A stretch of DNA of 64,000 nt from CBDDLD01 sp965230605 (GTDB lineage: Bacteria > Bacteroidota > Bacteroidia > Flavobacteriales > Flavobacteriaceae): assembly GCA_965230605.1 (NCBI GenBank), contig CBDDLD010000004.1, positions 1,426,001-1,490,000 on the forward strand. Direction: 5' to 3'. A model generated the notes under the pieces. That model was not told the origin of the DNA, ran no database searches, and saw only the letters and a program-made list of their open reading frames with translations. The position numbers and the translations under genes are program-made. Positions 45,916-54,699 of the stretch are shown here, one piece after another. Position 1 is the first letter of the stretch; each line of letters begins with the position of its first letter.

Positions 45916-48462
45916 TTATGATTCTGTGGTCTTCTCTGACGTTTGAATTTCAATCTTTAATTCATTAGCCTTAGTATCTAAATCCATTAAAATTTTATCA
46001 CCTTCCTGAATTTTTGACTTAATGATCTCTTCAGCTAAAGCATCTTCAATATACTTCTGTATAGCACGTTTTAATGGTCTTGCGCCATATTGTTGATCAA
46101 ATCCTTTGTCAGCAATATAATCTTTCGCTTTTTTACTAAGCTTAAGCTGATAGCCTAAATTTTTAATACGATCAATAAGTTTCACTAACTCAATATCAAT
46201 AATCTTATTAATATCCTCTTTTTCAAGGACATTAAAGACAACAACGTCATCTATTCTATTTAAAAATTCAGGAGCAAATGCTTTTTTGAGTGCATTTTCG
46301 ATAATACTCTTCGCATGATCGGCAGCTTGAGCTTCTTTTGCTGAGGTACCAAAACCAACACCTTGTCCAAAATCTTTCAGCTTACGCGCACCTATATTTG
46401 AAGTCATAATAATGATCGTATTTCTAAAATCGATTTTTCGACCTAAACTATCTGTTAAGTATCCATCATCAAGAACTTGTAATAGCATGTTAAAGACATC
46501 AGGATGCGCTTTTTCAATCTCATCTAAGAGGACAACAGCATAGGGTTTACGACGTATCTTTTCAGTTAGCTGACCACCTTCTTCATAACCCACATAACCC
46601 GGAGGTGCACCTATTAATCTAGAGATGGCAAACTTCTCCATGTACTCACTCATATCAATGCGTACTAATGCATCTTCGCTGTCAAAAAGTTCACGAGCTA
46701 ACACCTTGGCTAGCTGAGTTTTACCTACTCCGGTTTGACCTAAAAATATAAATGAACCAATCGGTTTATTAGGATCTTTTAATCCGGCTCTATTTCTCTG
46801 AATTGCTTTCACAACTTTAGAAACAGCTTCGTCTTGGCCAATCACTTTTCCTTTGATAAGATCTGGTAATTGAGATAGTTTATTGCTCTCTGTTTGTGCA
46901 ATCTTATTCACTGGTATTCCGGTCATCATAGACACTACATCAGCCACATTATCTTCAGTCACCACTTCTCGGTGTTGCTTGGACTCTTCTTCCCATTTTT
47001 CTTGAGCAGAAGCCAACTCTTTTTCTAAACGCTTTTCATCATCTCTGAGTTTAGCAGCTTCTTCGTATTTCTGTTTCTTAACTACTGAATTCTTAGTATT
47101 TTTAACATCTTCGAGTTTTTTCTCTAATTCAATGATCTGCTTAGGCACATCAATATTAGTAATGTGTACACGAGAACCAGCTTCATCTAAAGCATCAATA
47201 GCTTTGTCCGGTAAGAAACGTTCTGTCATATACCTATTCGTCAATTTAACACAAGCTTCAATGGCTTCATCGGTATAATCTACATTATGATGCTCCTCAT
47301 ACTTACCTTTAATATTGTTAAGTATTTGAATGGTTTCTTCTACGGTGGTAGGTTCTATTAGAACTTTCTGGAAACGTCGCTCTAGAGCACCATCCTTTTC
47401 AATATACTGTCTGTACTCATCAAGAGTAGTGGCTCCAATACATTGTATTTCACCTCTTGCTAAAGCCGGTTTAAACATATTTGAAGCGTCTAAACTACCA
47501 GTGGCACCGCCGGCACCAACTATAGTATGAATCTCGTCAATAAAGAGAATGATATCATCATTTTTCTCTAACTCATTCATTACCGCTTTCATACGCTCTT
47601 CAAACTGACCTCTGTATTTAGTACCGGCAACTAGGCTAGCTAAATCGAGCGTTACAACACGTTTGTTAAATAGTATTCTTGATACTTTTCGCTTTACAAT
47701 TCGTAATGCTAAACCTTCGGCAATGGCAGATTTACCAACGCCAGGTTCACCTATTAGTAATGGGTTATTCTTTTTTCTTCGACTTAAAATCTGTGAAACA
47801 CGCTGTATTTCCTTTTCTCTACCTACAACAGGGTCTAGCTTACCTTCTTCAGCAAGTACCGTTAAATCGCGTCCAAAATTGTCTAGAACAGGTGTTTTAG
47901 ATTTCTTATTAGATTTAGTACCTTGACTAAAAGGATTTTGCTTAGCCTCTTCTTCTTCATTAATGTCGTCATCTGAGAAAGATTCTGCTTTTGGTGTTTC
48001 TAAGTAATCGTCTTCGCTAGTAATCATAGATTTAAATTCTTCTTTTACATTATCGTAATCTACTTTAAGCTTGTTTAAAAGCTTTGTTGTAGGGTCATTT
48101 TCATTTCTTAGTATGCACAATAAAAGATGTGCTGTGTTTATGGAAGTACTCTGGAATAATTTGGCCTCTAAAAAAGTTGTTTTTAAAGCGCGTTCTGCCT
48201 GACGTGTCAGGTGTAGGTTTTTCTTTTCATTAGAAGCTGCTGAAATATTTGGGTTGGCCGGGCTTAAAATTTCTACTTTACGTCTTAAATGATTAAGGTC
48301 AACATCTAAAGCACTCAATATATCAATAGCCTTACCATTGCCATCTCTCAGCAACCCTAACATTAAGTGTTCGGTTCCGATAAAATCATGGCCTAAACGT
48401 AAAGCTTCCTCTTTGCTGTATGCAATTACATCTTTGACTCTTGGGGAAAAATTATCATCCAT
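45916..48462 (-). CDS. clpC: ATP-dependent Clp protease ATP-binding subunit ClpC
   Basis: This is an AAA+ unfoldase that feeds ClpP, 848 residues. Order: N-terminal Clp repeat domain (RVKDVIAYSKEEA, GTEHLMLGLL), first AAA+ module with Walker A GEPGVGKSA and Walker B ILFIDEIHTI, a middle region with the UVR-type motif KYEEAAKLRDDEKRLEKEL, and the second AAA+ module with Walker A GQTGVGKTQ. The UVR segment marks it as ClpC and not ClpA or ClpB. A GAAAGGA sequence, a stronger Shine-Dalgarno than usual in this phylum, lies 8 bases before the ATG. Divergent from gyrA. Confidence 0.95.
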   Translation of the reverse strand: MDDNFSPRVKDVIAYSKEEALRLGHDFIGTEHLMLGLLRDGNGKAIDILSALDVDLNHLRRKVEILSPANPNISAASNEKKNLHLTRQAERALKTTFLEAKLFQSTSINTAHLLLCILRNENDPTTKLLNKLKVDYDNVKEEFKSMITSEDDYLETPKAESFSDDDINEEEEAKQNPFSQGTKSNKKSKTPVLDNFGRDLTVLAEEGKLDPVVGREKEIQRVSQILSRRKKNNPLLIGEPGVGKSAIAEGLALRIVKRKVSRILFNKRVVTLDLASLVAGTKYRGQFEERMKAVMNELEKNDDIILFIDEIHTIVGAGGATGSLDASNMFKPALARGEIQCIGATTLDEYRQYIEKDGALERRFQKVLIEPTTVEETIQILNNIKGKYEEHHNVDYTDEAIEACVKLTNRYMTERFLPDKAIDALDEAGSRVHITNIDVPKQIIELEKKLEDVKNTKNSVVKKQKYEEAAKLRDDEKRLEKELASAQEKWEEESKQHREVVTEDNVADVVSMMTGIPVNKIAQTESNKLSQLPDLIKGKVIGQDEAVSKVVKAIQRNRAGLKDPNKPIGSFIFLGQTGVGKTQLAKVLARELFDSEDALVRIDMSEYMEKFAISRLIGAPPGYVGYEEGGQLTEKIRRKPYAVVLLDEIEKAHPDVFNMLLQVLDDGYLTDSLGRKIDFRNTIIIMTSNIGARKLKDFGQGVGFGTSAKEAQAADHAKSIIENALKKAFAPEFLNRIDDVVVFNVLEKEDINKIIDIELVKLIDRIKNLGYQLKLSKKAKDYIADKGFDQQYGARPLKRAIQKYIEDALAEEIIKSKIQEGDKILMDLDTKANELKIEIQTSEKTTES

Positions 48463-48720
48463 AGTTAATTCCTTTCTGCATTAAAAATACTAAAATCATA
48501 ATATAATATGTCAAAAACTATACCTTTTTAAAAGCACTTTAACGAATAGACTAAAAAAGCACTTTATATCAAAGTTTTTGCACATATACTTATTAACGAA
48601 AACCAGGGCAAATATTGTTAATAAAAAGTCCTAAAATTGCGTTTTAAAATCTTAAACAAACCTCTTATTTTGGTTATATTAGCACGTTTTGAATAACCTA
48701 CAAAAAACTAATTAAAAAAT

Positions 48721-51270
48721 ATGGCAGAAGGTGAAAAGTTAATCCCAATTAATATTGAGGATGAAATGAAGTCGGCTTACATCGATTATTCGATGTCGGT
48801 CATTGTGTCACGTGCATTACCAGATGTTCGCGATGGTCTTAAACCCGTACATAGAAGAGTGCTCTACGGTATGCATGAACTGGGTGTGAGATCTAATACT
48901 GCACATAAGAAATCTGCGAGAATTGTCGGAGAAGTTCTAGGTAAATATCACCCGCATGGTGATACATCAGTATATGACACAATGGTACGTATGGCCCAAG
49001 AATGGAGTTTAAGATATATGCTTATTGACGGTCAAGGGAATTTTGGTTCTATTGATGGTGACAGCCCGGCAGCAATGCGTTATACTGAAGCAAGAATGCG
49101 TAAGATATCTGAGGACATGTTGGCAGATATCGACAAAGAGACCGTAGATCATAAATTAAACTTCGATGACACCCTACAAGAGCCAACAGTATTACCAACG
49201 CGTATACCTGGACTACTTATCAATGGAGCATCAGGTATTGCAGTGGGTATGGCTACGAATATGCCGCCTCATAATCTAAGTGAAGTTGTAGATGGAACTG
49301 TAGCATTCATAGACAATCCTGAAATCGAAATTGATGAACTTATTACGCATATAAAAGCACCTGATTTTCCAACCGGAGGTACCATTTATGGTTATGATGG
49401 TGTTAAAGAAGCTTTTCAAACAGGTAGAGGACGTATCGTTTTAAGAGGTAAGGCCAATATAGAAGAGGTCAATGGTAGAGAATGTATTATCGTTAATGAG
49501 ATTCCATATCAAGTGAATAAGGCAGATATGATTAAGAAGACTGCTGACCTTATTAATGATAAGAAACTAGATGGTATTTCTTCTATACGTGATGAATCTG
49601 ACCGTAACGGAATGCGTATTGTATATGTTTTGAAACGTGATGCAATACCTAACATTGTACTCAATAAGCTTTATAAATATACTGCGCTTCAATCGTCATT
49701 TAGTGTAAATAACATTGCATTGGTTAAAGGACGTCCTCAACTATTGAACCTTAAAGACCTTATTCACCATTTTGTTGAGCATAGGCATGATGTTGTTGTA
49801 AGACGTACTAAATATGAACTTAGAAAAGCTGAGGAACGCGCCCATATTCTAGAAGGATTAATTATTGCTTCAGATAATATTGATGAAGTTATAGCATTAA
49901 TTAGAGCTTCAGCTAATGCTGAAGAAGCAAGAGAGAAGTTGATGAAGCGCTTTGAGCTTACAGAAATACAAGCCAAGGCTATTGTAGAGATGCGATTACG
50001 TCAGCTTACAGGTCTGGAGCAAGATAAGTTAAGAGCGGAGTATGAAGATCTTATGAAAACTATAGAGGATCTTAAAGACATTCTTGATAAAAAAGAACGT
50101 CGTATGGATATCATTAAGAATGAATTGACGGAGGTGAAGTCTAAATATGGTGATGAAAGACGTTCTACTATAGAATACGCTGGAGGAGACTTGAGTATTG
50201 AAGATATGATTCCTGATGAAAAAGTGGTAATCACCATCTCTCATGCAGGATACATTAAAAGAACTTCGCTAACAGAATACAAGACTCAAAATAGAGGTGG
50301 AGTAGGACAAAAAGCGTCTACCACTCGTAATGAAGACTTTTTGGAGCATTTATTCGTTGGTACTAATCACCAGTACATGTTGTTCTTTACCCAGAAAGGG
50401 AAATGCTTCTGGATGCGCGTTTATGAGATTCCTGAAGGTAGCAAAACCTCTAAAGGAAGAGCTATTCAAAACCTTATAAATATTGAGCAAGATGATAAGG
50501 TAAAAGCATTCATTTGTACTCAGGACCTTAAAGATGAAGAATATATCAATAGTCGTTATGTGATTATGGCTACCAAAAAGGGTCAGGTTAAGAAGACTTC
50601 ACTGGAACAATATTCAAGACCTAGAACTAATGGAATTAATGCGATTACCATTAGAGAGGATGATGAATTATTAGAAGCGAAACTCACAACCGGTGAAAGC
50701 CAAGTGATGTTGGCTCTTAAATCAGGTAAAGCGATTCGATTTGAGGAAGCAAAAACCAGACCTATGGGTAGAAATGCTTCAGGAGTTAGAGGTATTACTT
50801 TAGCTAGCGATGCTGATGAGGTTATTGGAATGATCGCTGTTAACGATATGGAGAGTAATATTTTAGTAGTTTCTTCTAATGGTTACGGTAAGCGCTCAAG
50901 CTTAGAGGATTACAGAATTACAAATAGAGGAGGAAAAGGCGTTAAAACTATTTCTATTACAGAAAAAACAGGTAACTTAGTAGCCATTAAAAATGTGACG
51001 GATGAAGATGATCTAATGATCATTAATAAATCTGGTATTGCAATTAGAATGGAAGTTAACGCATTGCGAGTTATGGGTAGAGCAACTCAAGGTGTTAAAC
51101 TTATTAATTTAAAAGGCAATGATTCTATTGCTGCTGTTGCAAAAGTGATGAAAGATGAGGATAAAGATGTAGATATAGAAGCAGGAGAAAGTGTGGAAGG
51201 TATTGATAATGAGGCTAATACAGAAGATGGCACAACTCTTGATACTAATGAAAGCGATAACGATAAATAA
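48721..51270 (+). CDS. gyrA: DNA gyrase subunit A
   Basis: The product has 849 residues. It introduces negative supercoils together with GyrB. The catalytic tyrosine is Tyr121 in AAMRYTEARM; the GyrA box is QNRGGVGQK, a variant of QRRGGKG; six beta-pinwheel blades follow, and the C-terminus is an acidic tail. At the quinolone-determining positions the sequence is D-T-S-V-Y-D (81-86), that is, Thr at the E. coli Ser83 position, Ser at Ala84 and Asp kept at Asp87. A TATATTAG sequence (48675-48682), one mismatch from the -7 consensus, lies upstream. It is followed after 20 bases by a TPR protein gene. Confidence 0.96.
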   Translation: MAEGEKLIPINIEDEMKSAYIDYSMSVIVSRALPDVRDGLKPVHRRVLYGMHELGVRSNTAHKKSARIVGEVLGKYHPHGDTSVYDTMVRMAQEWSLRYMLIDGQGNFGSIDGDSPAAMRYTEARMRKISEDMLADIDKETVDHKLNFDDTLQEPTVLPTRIPGLLINGASGIAVGMATNMPPHNLSEVVDGTVAFIDNPEIEIDELITHIKAPDFPTGGTIYGYDGVKEAFQTGRGRIVLRGKANIEEVNGRECIIVNEIPYQVNKADMIKKTADLINDKKLDGISSIRDESDRNGMRIVYVLKRDAIPNIVLNKLYKYTALQSSFSVNNIALVKGRPQLLNLKDLIHHFVEHRHDVVVRRTKYELRKAEERAHILEGLIIASDNIDEVIALIRASANAEEAREKLMKRFELTEIQAKAIVEMRLRQLTGLEQDKLRAEYEDLMKTIEDLKDILDKKERRMDIIKNELTEVKSKYGDERRSTIEYAGGDLSIEDMIPDEKVVITISHAGYIKRTSLTEYKTQNRGGVGQKASTTRNEDFLEHLFVGTNHQYMLFFTQKGKCFWMRVYEIPEGSKTSKGRAIQNLINIEQDDKVKAFICTQDLKDEEYINSRYVIMATKKGQVKKTSLEQYSRPRTNGINAITIREDDELLEAKLTTGESQVMLALKSGKAIRFEEAKTRPMGRNASGVRGITLASDADEVIGMIAVNDMESNILVVSSNGYGKRSSLEDYRITNRGGKGVKTISITEKTGNLVAIKNVTDEDDLMIINKSGIAIRMEVNALRVMGRATQGVKLINLKGNDSIAAVAKVMKDEDKDVDIEAGESVEGIDNEANTEDGTTLDTNESDNDK

Positions 51271-51290
51271 CAACTAATTAAATTTTTAAA

Positions 51291-52565
51291 ATGAAAAAAC
51301 TGATAACTATAACATTTGCTTTATTGATAAGCTCATGGTCTTTTGCTCAAAAGAATGAAGTAAAAGCTCTTGAAAAAGCAGTCAAGAAAGAAGATTACCA
51401 AGCTGCTAAAGCTGCTGTTGGCCCTGCTGATAAACTTGTTGGTAATATGGATGATAAGACTAAGGCTAAGTTCTATTATTTAAAGGGACAGGCTTTATAT
51501 GCTAAAGGTCAGAGTACAGATGAAGAAGTTACTGAGGCTATAGCATCATTAGAAGCTCTAAAAGAATTAGAAACGTCTACCAATAAAATTAAATATACTC
51601 CTGATGGTGAAAAGTTAAAAACAGAAATATTAGGTTCTGTTGCAAGAGCAGCATATGATGCTGCAAAAAGCAGAGACAATAAATTAGCAGGTAAGAAATT
51701 TAATCAGGCTTACAAGCTTTCACCAAAAGACACAATTTACCTTTATGCTGCTGCTTCGTCTTATTTGAATGCTCAAGACTATGATACGGCATTAGATCTT
51801 TATGAGCAGTTGAGAGCCATGAACTATAAAGGAGAAGGCGTTAAGTATTATGCAACTAATAATGAAAAAGGTGTTGAGGAAGAATTTCAAGACAAAAAGT
51901 TAAGAGATGTTGCTGTTAAATCTAAACAATACTCTAACCCTCGACAAGAAAAGATTAAGCCTAAATCCGCTGAAATTATCAGAATGATGGCCTTAATTTA
52001 TTCAACTAAAAATGAGAGTGATAAAGCCTTAGAATTGGTTGGACAAGCTAGAAAACTAAACCCAAATGATACTCAATTAGTTATTGTTGAAGCTAAAGCT
52101 TATTTAGCATCAGGTCAGAACGAGAAGATTAAGCCTTTATTAGAAAGCGCTAGCGACCTCATTAAGAATGATGCTCAGATGTTAACGAATTTTGGAATTT
52201 TTGCAATGGAAATTAAGGAAAATGACATGGCAAAGACATATTTCAATGATGCTTTAGCTATCGACCCTAATGCTTCAGCACCTAATCTAAACTTAGGAGC
52301 AGTAATCCTAGATGCTGATGCTGATTTAGTTGAAGAAATGAATTCTCTAGGAAATTCTTCTGCTGATAACAAGCGTTATGATGAGCTAAGAGCTAAGCGT
52401 GTAGAAATGTATAAGGAAGCAATTCCATATATTGAAAAAGCACTTGAGCTAGAACCAACAGTTGAGACTGCTAAATACCTAATGAGTGTTTATAGTGTAG
52501 CTGGTGAAACGGATAAGTTTAAAGCATTGAAACAGCGTGTAGCTGATATGGAAGCAGGAAATTAA
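51291..52565 (+). CDS. Secreted tetratricopeptide-repeat protein
   Basis: The product has 424 residues with a signal peptide (about 1-19, ending WSFAQ). The remainder is helical with several TPR-like units: a clear one around GKKFNQAYKLSPKDTIYLY, and others in KALELVGQARKLNPND, AKTYFNDALAIDPNASAPNL and AIPYIEKALELEPTVETAK. The location is probably the periplasm, where it may act as a protein-protein interaction scaffold; its partner is unknown. It follows gyrA by 20 bases and is closed by a strong terminator. Confidence 0.88.
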   Translation: MKKLITITFALLISSWSFAQKNEVKALEKAVKKEDYQAAKAAVGPADKLVGNMDDKTKAKFYYLKGQALYAKGQSTDEEVTEAIASLEALKELETSTNKIKYTPDGEKLKTEILGSVARAAYDAAKSRDNKLAGKKFNQAYKLSPKDTIYLYAAASSYLNAQDYDTALDLYEQLRAMNYKGEGVKYYATNNEKGVEEEFQDKKLRDVAVKSKQYSNPRQEKIKPKSAEIIRMMALIYSTKNESDKALELVGQARKLNPNDTQLVIVEAKAYLASGQNEKIKPLLESASDLIKNDAQMLTNFGIFAMEIKENDMAKTYFNDALAIDPNASAPNLNLGAVILDADADLVEEMNSLGNSSADNKRYDELRAKRVEMYKEAIPYIEKALELEPTVETAKYLMSVYSVAGETDKFKALKQRVADMEAGN

Positions 52566-52583
52566 GATCTGTGTAATACATAT

Positions 52584-52618
52584 AAAAAAAGCGACTTCAA
52601 TTTGAAGTCGCTTTTTTT
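52584..52618. terminator. Bidirectional rho-independent terminator
   Basis: The 15-bp stem AAAAAAAGCGACTTC / GAAGTCGCTTTTTTT has a 5-base loop. It ends the gyrA-TPR unit on plus and the thiolase-NlpC unit on minus; its outer T residues already belong to the stop codon of the NlpC gene (52617-52619). Confidence 0.92.
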
Positions 52619-53366
52619 ATATCACTTTCTTAATAACTCTCAGCTTATGCGTATGGGTATTTTTGTCAACATTATAAATACCACTATGATCCAAGCGGTC
52701 TATTCGGACTTTTCCATGAGCGTGAATAATGTAATTATCTTTCATAATAATACCAACATGAATAATATCACCTTCGGCATTATCAAAAAACGCTAGATCA
52801 CCAGGCTCACTTTCTTCAATAAAACTTAAAGCTTCACCCTGTGTTGCTTGCTCAGAAGCATCACGTAATAAACGGTGACCATTAATTTTATAAACCATTT
52901 GTGTAAATCCGGAGCAGTCAATACCGAAAGGCGTCTTACCACCCCATAAATACGGTGCATTCATATAAAGGAAGGCCGTATTCACAATCTCAGACTTATC
53001 TTGCTTTCCGGAAATGCTATTGCCTTCAAAAGTATGTTCTAATAAGTCTGTAGCTCCAACATTTGCGCCTAGCGGAATAGGATAGAGGTTGTTCTGGTTG
53101 TCAGTAATGTATTCAACCAAATCTTTAGACAGTTTCATATCAGATTTTGAAAGTTCAGTGTAGTCTTCTTTTGAGATTTCAAGATACTGTTTGTTATCTA
53201 TCCAGGCTTCGTACTTATCGTAAGCCGATCTGATTTTACTCCACTTTTTCCGTTGCTCCAGAACTTTGAAGACGTCACCGTAAAGCAATTGTGATACTAA
53301 CTCTGAAGTGTCAGCAGGTTCTAATCGCATTGGAACTATACCAAGATTGCAAATGCCGTATTGCAT
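52617..53366 (-). CDS. NlpC/P60 family peptidase with SH3-like domain
   Basis: The product has 249 residues. An N-terminal SH3b-like domain (about 1-70, with VPMRLEPADTSELVSQLLYGD) is followed by the NlpC/P60 domain. The catalytic Cys is in GIDCSGFTQMVYK, the His in DIIHVGIIM and the third polar residue in IIHAHG. These enzymes cut peptidoglycan stem peptides between D-Glu and the diamino acid. No signal peptide is visible at the N-terminus, so the export route is unclear. It starts 8 bases after the thiolase gene. Confidence 0.9.
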   Translation of the reverse strand: MQYGICNLGIVPMRLEPADTSELVSQLLYGDVFKVLEQRKKWSKIRSAYDKYEAWIDNKQYLEISKEDYTELSKSDMKLSKDLVEYITDNQNNLYPIPLGANVGATDLLEHTFEGNSISGKQDKSEIVNTAFLYMNAPYLWGGKTPFGIDCSGFTQMVYKINGHRLLRDASEQATQGEALSFIEESEPGDLAFFDNAEGDIIHVGIIMKDNYIIHAHGKVRIDRLDHSGIYNVDKNTHTHKLRVIKKVI

Positions 53367-53374
53367 GTAAACTA

Positions 53375-54553
53375 TTAAATACGTTCAATAACCATTGCCG
53401 ATGCACCACCACCACCGTTACATATAGCAGCAGCACCTATTTTGGCATTGTTTTGTTCTAGGACATTTAATAATGTGATCAGGATTCTTGCTCCCGAACA
53501 ACCTAGAGGGTGTCCTAAGGAAACAGCACCACCGTTCACATTGACATTTGAATCGTCTAATCCAAGAATTTTCATGTTAGCCAATCCTACAACAGAAAAA
53601 GCTTCATTAAATTCAAAATAGTCAACATCATCCAACGTAATACCAGCTTTAGCTATGGCTTTTGGTAAAGCTTTTGCAGGAGCTGTCGTAAACCATTTAG
53701 GTTCTTGAGCAGCGTCTGCATAGCTCTTTATTACTGCTAATGGTTTTAACCCTAACTCGTCAGCTTTAGATCTGCTCATTAGAACCATAGCACCTGCACC
53801 ATCATTTATGGTAGATGCGTTGGCTGCAGTTACTGTCCCTTCTTTAGTGAAAGCCGGACGTAATGCCGGTATCTTTTCAAGTTTTACATTAGTGTATTCT
53901 TGATCCTTATTAACTACAATTGGATCTCCTTTGCGTTGTGGTACTTCAACAGGTACAACTTCATTGTCAAACTTACCTGCTTCCCAAGCGGCATTAGAAC
54001 GCTCATAAGATTGAATAGCATATGCATCTTGATCCTCTCTGCTAAACTCATATTCAACAGCACAGGCATCAGCACATACACCCATAGCATTTTTATCATA
54101 AGCATCTACTAAGCCATCTTTTTGCATCCCATCTTCAAAAGTTGCTGGTCCAAACTTTGTAGCACTTCTTGCATGGTAATAATGAGGAATAGAACTCATG
54201 TTTTCCATACCTCCGGCAACAACAATATCGGCATCGCCTAATTGTATAGCTTGAGCACCTTGCATAATGGCTTTCATACCAGATGCACATACTTTATTTA
54301 CTGTGGTGCAAGGTACTGTATCTGGTATCCCTGCATATATAGCTGCTTGTCTGGCTGGAGCTTGACCCGTACCAGCTTGTACAACATTACCCATTAATAC
54401 TTCTTCTACTTTGTTAGGATCTAATCCTATTTTATCTAAAGCGCCTTTAATGGCAATGGCTCCTAAACGCGGTGCAGGTATTGTAGACAAAGCCCCCAAA
54501 AAACTACCTATTGGTGTTCTGGCAGCAGAAACTATAACAACTTCTTTATTCAT
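53375..54553 (-). CDS. Acetyl-CoA C-acetyltransferase (thiolase)
   Basis: The product has 392 residues. The acyl-forming Cys89 is in VNKVCASGMKA, the catalytic His is in GGAVSLGHPLGCSGARI and the second Cys in AAICNGGGGASAM. The pattern is typical of the degradative or biosynthetic acetyl-CoA acetyltransferase (AtoB/PhaA) group; the direction of the reaction cannot be told here because no other acyl-CoA genes are adjacent. It is co-directional with the NlpC/P60 gene. Confidence 0.93.
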   Translation of the reverse strand: MNKEVVIVSAARTPIGSFLGALSTIPAPRLGAIAIKGALDKIGLDPNKVEEVLMGNVVQAGTGQAPARQAAIYAGIPDTVPCTTVNKVCASGMKAIMQGAQAIQLGDADIVVAGGMENMSSIPHYYHARSATKFGPATFEDGMQKDGLVDAYDKNAMGVCADACAVEYEFSREDQDAYAIQSYERSNAAWEAGKFDNEVVPVEVPQRKGDPIVVNKDQEYTNVKLEKIPALRPAFTKEGTVTAANASTINDGAGAMVLMSRSKADELGLKPLAVIKSYADAAQEPKWFTTAPAKALPKAIAKAGITLDDVDYFEFNEAFSVVGLANMKILGLDDSNVNVNGGAVSLGHPLGCSGARILITLLNVLEQNNAKIGAAAICNGGGGASAMVIERI

Positions 54554-54684
54554 ATATCATCAATTTATTTAATGCAGCGAAATTAATCAATTTTTAGTAC
54601 ATTTTTTAATGTATTCCTTACGATTGAATGTTTATCTAACTATGAATTCCTAAAATTAAACCAATCCGAAACTCATTTATTTAT

Positions 54685-54692
54685 TACATTTG
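54685..54692 (+). promoter_or_regulatory. Candidate -7 box for the 7TM-HD gene
   Basis: TACATTTG matches TAnnTTTG and ends only 7 bases before the ATG at 54700. Transcription would start within a few bases of the start codon and give a nearly leaderless message. The next in-frame ATG is at 54703, so a second start does not solve the spacing. Confidence 0.4.
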
Positions 54693-54699
54693 ATTTTAT

